DNA from: Fomitopsis serialis | Lineage: Eukaryota > Basidiomycota > Agaricomycetes > Polyporales > Fomitopsidaceae | Assembly (NCBI RefSeq): GCF_022376445.1 | Contig: NW_025955463.1 | Location: forward strand, 1-26,203 | Direction of reading: 5' to 3' | DNA length: 26,203 nucleotides | In this document: piece after piece, positions 18,315-26,203 of the stretch | How the letters are laid out: each line of letters begins with the position of its first letter | Numbering within the stretch: position 1 is the first letter of the stretch | Notes under the pieces: generated by a model | Told to the model about the DNA's origin: nothing | The model's input: only the letters and a program-made list of their open reading frames with translations | The model's database searches: none | Made by a program: the position numbers and the translations under genes

Positions 18315-21300
18315 TCAAACGCCCCCACTCACACTCTTTCTCTTATCTTTCTTCTTGTCCAGCTTCTTGCTCAGCTTCTTCGTCTGCCCGATGTCGCTCG
18401 ACACGCTCGCCGCAGGGCTCTCCCGCGCGTCCTTCGAGCTGCCGTCGTCCTTGGACCCAGTCGTGCCCTCGCGCCGCAGCGCCGCCATGAACCCGCCCGT
18501 CTTGCTAGGCGTGCTCGAGACAGAGTCCCCGCGCGTCGACAGCCTCCGTGCGAACCGCTGGATGCCCTGCGTCGACAGCGTCCTTCTGCGCTTCCCGTCG
18601 GGATCCGGGCTCGCGGCCCCAGAGTGGGGCAGCGACTGCGCGTCCTGGAAGGTCACGCCCTGCGTGTGCTGTGGCGTCTGCGCACGCTCAGGAATCGACA
18701 TCGCCCTTTGGGACGCGCCATCGTCGCCCCCCGGGAACGCGACTGGTGCAGACGCCCCGGAACCCGGGAAGGCCACGGGCGCCGCGCCGTCAGCTGAGGG
18801 GCGCGCTCCATCCGCTGCGTCAGACGGGAAGGCCACAGGAGCCTGATCATCCTCGCCCACCGAGGCAGCGGTAGCCTCTTGCGAATGCTCAGCGGCACTG
18901 GGCGCAGAGACCTCCGCTCCAGCCTCGTCCGGCGCGGCACCCGATGGGGTCTCGGTCGCTTCCGCACCAGCCTCTACCGCCGGAGTATCCGCGACATCAT
19001 CCCCAGATATACCCTCGGCAGTCTCGTGCCCACCCTCGGCGTCGATCTGCGCTAGCTCGGCGTCCACCGCACCAGGCGAGTCCACGAAGTGCTCGACCGC
19101 AGGCTCCGTGCCCTCCTTCGTCGTAGAGTCCTCGACCGAATATCCACTCGCAGCCTCCTTCTTGAGCGAAGCAGCAGACGGCACGTCTTCGGCACCCTGA
19201 ACCTGCGCCGCCCACATCTTTGCAAATTCGCCGTTCAGCGCGAGCAGTTCGCTGTGGTTTCCCTGTTCCACGATCTGTCCATCTTTCAGGACAAGGATCC
19301 TGAAGCGGTTCGATCAGTCCACCATCTCGAAATCATAACAGATGAGCAGACTCACACGTCAGCGGTCGCGATGGTCTGCGATTGTGCGCGATGTCGTCAG
19401 TCCACAAAAACTTCCCATCCAACAAAACACGCACCGAAAGCCTGTGTGCGATCGCCAACGACGACCGTCCCTCCGCGAGGTGCTGCAGCGCCTTCTGGAT
19501 GTCCTTTTCCGTCGCCGTATCCAGCGCACTGTACCAGCAACGTGCGTGAGACGGGCTCTCCCACAGCAGCGGAGCCACTCTCACCTCGTAGCCTCGTCGA
19601 GCAGAAGAATGGGCGGGTTTTTAAGGAGCGTCCGCGCGATCGCCACACGCTGCTTCTCCCCCCCGCTCAACCTCACACCCCGCTCGCCCACCCGGGTGTC
19701 GTACCCGTCCGGGAAACTCAGGATCCGCTCGTGCATCTGCGCGGCCTTCGCCGCAGCCTCGATATCCTCAGAAGTGGCACCGAACCTGCCATACCTACTC
19801 CATCGTCAGCCCCCGCACCCAAAAGTGGAAAGACAGAAAGCCCATACCCGATGTTGTAGGCAATGCTCGCGTTGAACAAAACACTATCCTGGGGGACAAC
19901 CCCAATCGCCTTGCGCAAGCTCAGCTGGGTCACGTCTCGGATATCCTGGCCGTCGATCAAGATGCGTCCGTCACCCTCATGCAGGTCGTAGAACCGGTAG
20001 AGCAACCGGAGCACGGTCGACTTCCCGCCACCGGACTCGCCGACGAGCGCGACGGACGAGCCCTTGGGAACCTTGAACGACACGTTGCTGAGCGCCTGGT
20101 TGCGGCCGTCGTACGAGAAGCTGACGTTCTCTGCGCCTAGTGTCAGCAATCCGTCCGTGCAGGAACTGAGTCATCACAAGCTCACCGAATGCGATCTCGC
20201 CGTCAGTGACGATCAGGTCAGGTGCGTCCGGCTTGTCGTTCACTTCCGTTGGTTCGTTCAGCAGCTTGAGCAGCTTCTCAGTGTCGACCAGCGTCTGGTT
20301 GATGGACCGGTAGATCGTGCCGAGCATGTTCAACGGGCCGTAGAGCTGGACAGATACCCAGTTAGTCACTTCACCAGATGACGACGCAGAGTGACTCACC
20401 TGTGCAAGGTACGTGATGAAGAACACAAACTCGTAAGACTTAGACTGTCCCCTGTCACCCGCAGTGCTACGATCATCGAACCACCAGGAGGCCAAGGGTC
20501 TACAGGTAAGGGTGTCAATCTCATGAAACGTCGCGCGACAAGCCCGGCTACGCACGATGATGAAGTTCTGCACCAGATTGAGCAGGTTCAAAGAGACTAG
20601 GTCCACAGTCAGCTACGGCAAGGCTCGAGCAACACACACGACGTACGGATGACTTTGTACTCCAGGCTCTGGTACGCGCGGATGGCATCGCTGTAGCGGT
20701 CCGCCTCGTGCTGCTCGCCGCAGAAGTACTTCACAGTTTCGTAGTTAAGTAGGCAGTCCGTATGGATACCACGAGTGATCTATGAAACATCATCAGTGCC
20801 CTCGCGACGTTGACATTGAACGCATGTATACACACCACATCGCGGTCAACCATCTGCCTCCGCAGCCTGGTCCGCCACCTCGTGAGGATGACACTCGCAG
20901 AGACTATAGAACCCATGCTCAGCGATCATGAGGCTCAATAGACATATGTCCGCACGCACCGTACGCAGCCATGACTAAGAACACGACCAGCGTGAGCGTC
21001 CACTCAAACCAGACAGCGAACAGCACGAGCGCGATCGCGATGTCGATGAACGTCGGGATCACGTTGAAGAGGAGCAGCTCGAATGCGCGGTTGATCGCCG
21101 CGCCGCGGTCGAGGATGCGCAGGATCTCGCCCGTCTTGCGGCGGAGATGGAATGCAAAGGAGAGGTTGAGCAAGTGCTCGAAAGAAAGCTGGGACATCTC
21201 TGGAAGCAAAGCTTGTCAGTGCGCCGTCCAAGGGATCGGTACGGGACTCATACCTCGGTCGGAGTACTGCATGACCGGAGCCCAGACGTCTCGCGCAGGG

Positions 21301-22470
21301 CAGACAGCCACCGCTGGCCTGCAGGAAGCGAAGACCGACGTACGCGAAGAGATAGATCCATATCTTGGTCGTGTACGCGCCTTCCTCGAACATGTGCACG
21401 AGCTCTGCGAAGACCCACGGCACGAGGATGTTCACGACACGGCCGACAAGTACAACGACGATGCAGAACGCCTGCACAAACATTAGCACGGAGATACACC
21501 ACGACGACGACAAGGCACGTACAGCGAGGGTCTGGAGGGCGAAGCTCTTCGACGGCCACAGATAGGGAGAGATGCGGCGGATGCGCGCGATGATCTCGCT
21601 CCATGACGGGTCGAGGGCGACCTCCTCCTTGACATCCTTACCCTTCAGCGGGGATACCGCAACGGACGACGGCGCCGGTGTATGGGTGCGGTAGTCGGCC
21701 CCGACGCGTGCAGTGTCGATCGCGCTGTCGGGCGGAAGGTGCCGTACTTGCCGTTCTCAGCGGAGACGGGTGCGAGACCGGTAGACGGTGCTGCGCCTTC
21801 TTCTGCGGGCAGAAGCAGGCTCGTCTCGCTCGAGACGAGTGGTCGCCGTTCTGCAAGGGACATAGGCAACACGGGGCAGGAGAAGCGCGAAGAACAGTGG
21901 CACAAGGACCAGGACCGGAAAGCGGGGAAGACAAAGTGGAGCAAGGATTCAATGGAGAAGGGCCCTGCACGGAACATGATCAACTTCGGAGAAGGGAAGA
22001 ACCGTCGATAACCAACTCACCGTGGAGGGAAGAACCCAGCAGGACAATCTGGGCAAGATCCAAGGCAAACGCCACGAGGATGCTCAACTTGAGCCTGGTC
22101 AACGTCCAGACGTCGACGCCTTGGATATCCTTCCAAGCACCGAGGGCGGCCAGTCCCGCAAATGCAATCAGACCGAGAACGGCATTGACCTCAATGCCGG
22201 TGTATGCGGGCCACACTTTGCGCAGCACGGCGTAGACGACGAACGTCAAGCCATCAAGGAAGAAGGTAAGGCCGGAGAGGGAGAGAAGAGCGAGGATGGT
22301 CGCTCTGCGGGGTGTACGGCTGGCGACGACGACGGGGGTAATGGGTGACGGAGACTGCGGAGACGGTGGGGAATGAAGACGATGGACAGGGCAGACAAGA
22401 GCACGAGAGCAGGCGAGACTATGCGCAGGGCAAGGAGCGGCTCGGGCGCCGCGGTGGTAGCGATGTTCAT
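18315..22470 (-). CDS. HMT1: HMT1/ABCB6-type ABC half-transporter, with frame disruptions in the membrane half
   Basis: About 14 exons: 22021-22470, 21523-21964, 21254-21471, 20960-21199, 20836-20903, 20647-20779, 20556-20596, 20400-20499, 20186-20345, 19848-20136, 19585-19794, 19435-19528, 19356-19375 and 18315-19299; about 1150 residues. The N-terminus has about five hydrophobic helices (TMD0, as in HMT1), followed by the ABC membrane domain ([31 protein letters not shown]) and an intact nucleotide-binding domain: Walker [11 protein letters not shown]-loop VPQD, signature LSGGEKQR, Walker B ILLLDEAT and H-loop AIAHR. A disordered tail of about 300 residues ends in a Lys-rich stretch. Relatives move metal-thiol conjugates or porphyrins across vacuolar or mitochondrial membranes. 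The reading frame breaks near 22336, 21921, 21857, 21731, 21308, 21288, 20481 and 20452; most breaks are mended by one extra base. Confidence 0.85.
18728..18850 (-). repeat. APVAFP repeats in the ABC transporter tail
   Basis: The disordered C-terminal tail contains three copies of APVAFP followed by S or G, spaced 15-20 residues apart. The DNA shows matching GGGAAGGCCAC words on the plus strand. Recent internal duplication is likely; the function is unknown. Confidence 0.55.
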
Positions 22471-25332
22471 CGTTGCCGCCGCCGTCGATAGGCTCGACGT
22501 CGGGGGTGGTCGTGAGGGTAGTGAGGATGTCGTGCGCGGGCGACTGTGGCTCTGCTCTTATCCGTTTGCGGGCTGGACGATCGGCGCGGAGAGAAAATTC
22601 AACACTTGTGCCGGCACGCAAGCGAGGGCAATCAAACCTTGCGATCTAAGCGAGTCGGTCCTGGCGCACGCAGCGACGACTTGCAGGCGGCCTCGACGAC
22701 GGCGGCGACGACGGCGACACGATGGTCGGTATCAAGAAGAACGATGCACTCGGCGGCGTGCAGCTACGGGCCCGCGCAGCGCAGGTTTTAGCGGCAGGCG
22801 ACCGCCAGATGCGGCTGATGTCATCCAACACGCCCCAAACGCGTGCCCAAGCGCCGCCACAACCGCGTCCTCGTCCCCGCGCCAATGCCAAGCAATATTG
22901 CTCTCAACGTATTCTGGCCGAAAAAACAAGGCAACCGGCCGCACAGCAGCCAGCAGCCAGGATGGCGAGGTGTCGTGGAGGCACCGTATGCAGACTCAGC
23001 CCTGAGTTCACCAGAGTTCACCACGCCCATGTCGGCACTCGGAGTGCCTCCGGACGACGGATCCTCTTCTCAATTGTAAGTACCACCTTCGACCCCGGGA
23101 CCGCGTGATCATTTGCTGCGAGCAGCTAGAAACGCAGAACAGGCGTGGTACCCTCCATTGCTCAGGCCCTCGGAAATGGCATAGTAGTGCTTCGCCGCGG
23201 AACACAACTACTCACGCGCTCATCTCGTATGTGCTCAGATGAGTCTTATGATAATGCTACCTCACCGCAGATGATGAACACGACGATACGCGCCTTAGCA
23301 CGGGTCGATGTTGTGATCTCGACGACTCGGAATGGCAAGGCTAGTCGGTGGGTGGTAGTAATCACGATTCCTCGCCAGCAGTACTCTGATAAGTGCCGTT
23401 CTCGGTGCGATTTGCTGCCCACATAGGGTCGGAGGCGACTCGCTCCTAGACTTTGAGACGGGATGGACATCTTTCCCGGTTATCGCACGCACCATTCTCG
23501 TCAACAAACACTATTGCCCGAGTATAAGGTCACGCGTACGCCCTTCTTCGACCTGTGACCAGTCGTAAGTTATTCGATGAGCATCGCCCCCCGTCAGTAA
23601 TGACCATGCCCACCTTAGGATGATCGCCAGGTGCCGCCGCATCTCTTCAGATCGCCTAGTGACCACGACCCTAGCAAGAACGCTATGGTAAACCTAATAG
23701 TGCACACGAGCCCCGTCAGTATAGGTTCGACACAGACCCCACATGTGAATGTGGTGGATGGTTCCAGGTTCAAGTCTTTCTTCGAGACTAGGTTCACGCG
23801 CGGTGCTCCTTTCCTTCCTTTCTACAGTCGCGCAAATTCTTTTCCTGTGCAGCTCAAGCACAACTACAGCTTGTGACGCAGGAGGCGCGATCCAATCTCT
23901 GCAGTGCTACTACTGGTAACTACACGAGGACTACTCAGCATCATGACCTTACTTCGTGGGTGAAACTACTCTCGTGTCGGTACGCTTCTCAACTAAATTA
24001 CATATCTTAGATCCCAGAGGCGTGCATCGGCACGTCCCTCTGTCAACCGGCCTGCACATAGGTCCGCCCGATATGACTCTCGACGTAGTGTGGACCCTAA
24101 CACCGCTAAGTGCTCACTCACTCATGAAGGAGTCACCGTGGGCTGCTATGGTTTATGCCTCTCATACCGCCACGTGTGCTGAGCATCCGCAGACAGTACC
24201 TCGGTCTCCCAGAGCTCCTCGAAACGTCAACGATCTCGCCGCCGTCGGTGGAGCCCGGGGCTGCGTTACTGCATCCACAAATCTTCCGACATACCAAGAG
24301 CCTTTACAACGGTATGTTCTTACCATGCGTGTGAGGAAAGACCGGCTTCTGGCGTGCAAGGCCCTTAACCATGAGGCCTTGAGGCCCCGAGCACTGCACG
24401 ATTGCGTGACGTTCGCTCTCGCGCCGCGCGTGCAGTTCGTCCCCTAAGGAGAATCAGCGTGTCTGCAGAGTCGGGGGAAGGGGTGGATATGTATCCATGC
24501 CTGTATGCCTGTCTCTGATTTGTGTCAGTTTGCATAATTCGTCGAAAGGTCTTCGGACAGCTGACCCTCGCGTTCTAGACACCGAGGATCCTCCATATGA
24601 GTAACCCCGGGCTCCCGGTTGAAAGACAGGAGGTGGTATGGGCCGACGTCTGTGTCAGTGCTCAGGTTGCAGTTTGCTTGCTCAAGTGTGCGTCCGCAGG
24701 GCATCCTGCAACGGATAAGATCTGCGCCTACCTTCCCTTATCGCCCATTCTTTCAGGGATCGCCAATCACCGTATAATTCTAGGAGAAGCACGAAGAGGG
24801 AAACGTGCGTATCGCGCTGACATGCTGTCGCGGACCGCATCGGCAAACGATGAGATCATCCATATGCTATTGACAGCCCTACTAAAGTAAGAGCAGAGCT
24901 GGAGAACGTCAGATAATAGTGTGCAATTGAATATACACCCTCCAGTGAGAGCCCTATAATCCGAGCACGAAGTGAAACAGTTGCAGTGGTAGGGAGCGTG
25001 GCGAGGTGTATGTTATAACTTATGTAGTGTGGGCAGGGAATGTCAGCCAAGCGAAGGAATGCTACATTTAAACCGGCAAGAACGAAAATCTACGAATACA
25101 GCAGAAGGTTATGAAGAGAAGATTGAAATATCTACAGGTATCTTGTTGGGAGATTGAAACGAATGTCGGGTCCAACGTGCCAGACGTCAGGGTCTCGACT
25201 AACCTGAGCCCAGGTCATCAAGATTCTGGTTGGTATTCGCTAGTAAGTGGCGTACTACGTAGAGGGAGCAGAGAGCAACAACTCACTGGTGAGCCGCGAT
25301 AAGTATGCACTCATGATCCGCCGAATGCAGAC
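22471..25332. other. Stretch of about 2.9 kb with no confirmed gene
   Basis: The left part (22471-22721) is the likely ABC promoter. A weak plus-strand candidate at 22722-23108 is listed separately. From about 23110 to 25332 the open frames (for example 23956-24447 and 24597-24890, plus strand) have no domain, no clear start context and no protein-like repeats. I found no tRNA, no terminal repeats and no transposase motif. Confidence 0.45.
22722..23108 (+). CDS. Hypothetical protein, uncertain
   Basis: An ATG in good context (A at -3, G at +4) opens a 128-residue frame, MVGIKKNDALGGVQLRARA, then a Pro/Arg/Gln-rich stretch. It would be divergent from the ABC gene with 250 bp between starts. 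A second frame (22843-23079) overlaps and ends in a Ser/Pro-rich C-terminus, so an intron joining the two is possible. No family is recognised; GC-rich chance frames are common here. Confidence 0.22.
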   Translation: MVGIKKNDALGGVQLRARAAQVLAAGDRQMRLMSSNTPQTRAQAPPQPRPRPRANAKQYCSQRILAEKTRQPAAQQPAARMARCRGGTVCRLSPEFTRVHHAHVGTRSASGRRILFSIVSTTFDPGTA

Positions 25333-25926
25333 CTACTCTACCGGGAGCAGGTTGCCCTTCTTCAGCACGAACGCCTTCCACACTATTTCCTGTTCCACGA
25401 TATCGTGCGCCCTGATTGCGAGTGCCGCCGCCAACATGAGTCTTTGGCTCTGCCCACTCTCGGCGTCGTCGCGGGACGTACCCATCCCGTAACTGAACAG
25501 TCCGCTGCCCCCGAGGCACTCCATGTCATCCGGAAGAACAACCTCGACGTCGTCGTCCGCCTCCGGACTCTGCGACGGCGTCATCGGACGGGATGAGGAG
25601 TCGGAGGATGAGGAGTCGGTGGCTAATGACGAGGTCGAGGCGGAGGCCGCGCTGTACAGCGAAGCCGAGCGGGCGAGTGAGTTGCCGGAACACGTAGACG
25701 CAGTGTCCGACAGCACAGGCGTCGGGAGAGGCCTCAACGCGGGCTTCGCGCACGACGACTCGGCGTTCGGTCGTGGAAGAGGGCGCGGCCGAGGAGGATG
25801 ACTGTCGGTGACCGTACTTGTGGATGCGATAGACGGGAGGCGCCGATGCACGCTCCCTGGTTCGCATTTCCGTGGGTCTATATCTGCGCTGCATGACCTC
25901 GGAGGTATAGGAAGCGGGCGCAGCAT
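25333..25926 (-). CDS. Proline/serine-rich protein B, paralogue of the gene at 7055-7744
   Basis: 197 residues from the ATG at 25926 (MLRPLPIPPRS). It is Pro/Ser/Thr-rich and probably disordered to about residue 120, with RPLPTPV and long Ser runs, then an acidic DDDVEVVLPDDMECLGG. The C-terminus carries AAALAIRAHDIVEQEIVW, then LKKGN, in the same order and at the same distance from the stop as in protein A. This shared architecture on different sequence backgrounds argues that both are real genes of one family. No catalytic motif, signal peptide or membrane segment is visible. The frame is open a few codons upstream without a better ATG. Confidence 0.7.
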   Translation of the reverse strand: MLRPLPIPPRSCSADIDPRKCEPGSVHRRLPSIASTSTVTDSHPPRPRPLPRPNAESSCAKPALRPLPTPVLSDTASTCSGNSLARSASLYSAASASTSSLATDSSSSDSSSRPMTPSQSPEADDDVEVVLPDDMECLGGSGLFSYGMGTSRDDAESGQSQRLMLAAALAIRAHDIVEQEIVWKAFVLKKGNLLPVE

Positions 25927-26203
25927 TTTGGTGCTCGGTGGTTTGGGCAATGAACGAGGAGATGACTACGTCGGGAGTGCAAGAGGACAGGACGCAGTTC
26001 TGCAAGCCGTGAATTGAAGACGGGGCCCACGAAGTTGCTGGACGAGGCTGAACAAGACACGAAGGGCGCGGGAAGCGACACCTATAGCAAAAGCCGCACG
26101 ATGTAAGGACGCATGTGTCAGACTCGGAACACTAATAAACGAAGCAGAAGAAGAAGCGCACTTTGGAAGGGTTCCATGGCGGAACATTGAAGTGGCTTAG
26201 ACT
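25927..26203. other. Upstream region of protein B to the right edge
   Basis: Likely promoter and leader of the gene at 25333-25926. An AAG/GAA-rich run (about 26140-26155) is the only notable feature. No other gene is supported. Confidence 0.4.

Noticed and set aside
19089..19875. Plus-strand frames of 256 and 177 residues opposite the ABC transporter
   Set aside because: They run across several transporter exons and introns on the other strand, and the composition is antisense-like.
23715..23785. GGTTCGA/GGTTCAA words resembling tRNA B boxes
   Set aside because: No A box lies at the right distance and no cloverleaf can be drawn.
23956..24447. Plus-strand frame of 163 residues
   Set aside because: It begins with a GTG codon, has no ATG in good context near the start, no motif and an unremarkable composition.
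1..26203. CRISPR array, rRNA genes, transposase or LTR pairs
   Set aside because: None is visible on either strand by reading; the repeats found are short and diverged.

Overview
The window looks like nuclear DNA of a basidiomycete, most likely an Agaricomycete of the polypore type. The evidence is many 50-60 nt GT-AG introns, GC-rich third codon positions, two F-box/LRR-like genes of the kind expanded in Polyporales, and housekeeping proteins of fungal type. There is no sign of operons, CRISPR arrays or a recognisable transposase. Most genes had to be reassembled from several exons by hand. For the major models, intron phases were checked to be compatible.

Layout, left to right. 1-2075 (-) is the N-terminal half of an HLTF/Rad5-like SNF2 helicase with a HIRAN domain, cut by the left edge. 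2489-2741 (-) is a weak candidate for a small spliced gene with a mitochondrial-type N-terminus. 2742-3305 looks like a promoter with an MCB and an E-box. 3399-5096 (-) is an F-box-like gene (A). 5097-7054 holds palindromes, a tRNA-like pol III signature and unassigned coding-like fragments. 7055-7744 (-) is a proline-rich protein (A). 8291-8803 (+) is a small four-helix membrane protein. 8804-10156 contains two diverged copies of the sequence upstream of an F-box gene. 10157-11852 (+) is F-box gene B, a paralogue of A in inverted orientation. 12793-16014 (+) is a complete MCM2 gene in ten exons with an MCB-like promoter. 16857-17793 (-) is a glycine-rich RRM protein. 18315-22470 (-) is an HMT1-type ABC half-transporter in about 14 exons. 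22471-25332 is mostly without a supported gene. 25333-25926 (-) is a second proline-rich protein (B), related to the one at 7 kb.

The genes do not form a pathway. MCM2 (replicative helicase) and the HLTF-like protein (replication-fork repair) both concern DNA replication, but they lie 10 kb apart and this is probably chance. The clearest local signal is gene-family duplication: the two F-box paralogues, the relic F-box promoter copy, and the two proline-rich paralogues.

The most unusual observation is in the ABC transporter. Its ATP-binding half is intact, but the membrane half needs about eight frame corrections, nearly all of them a single missing base. This could be a local assembly defect or very recent decay. 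I did not find a convincing new multi-gene system here. The best candidates for undescribed biology are the proline-rich paralogue family and the tRNA-like element.
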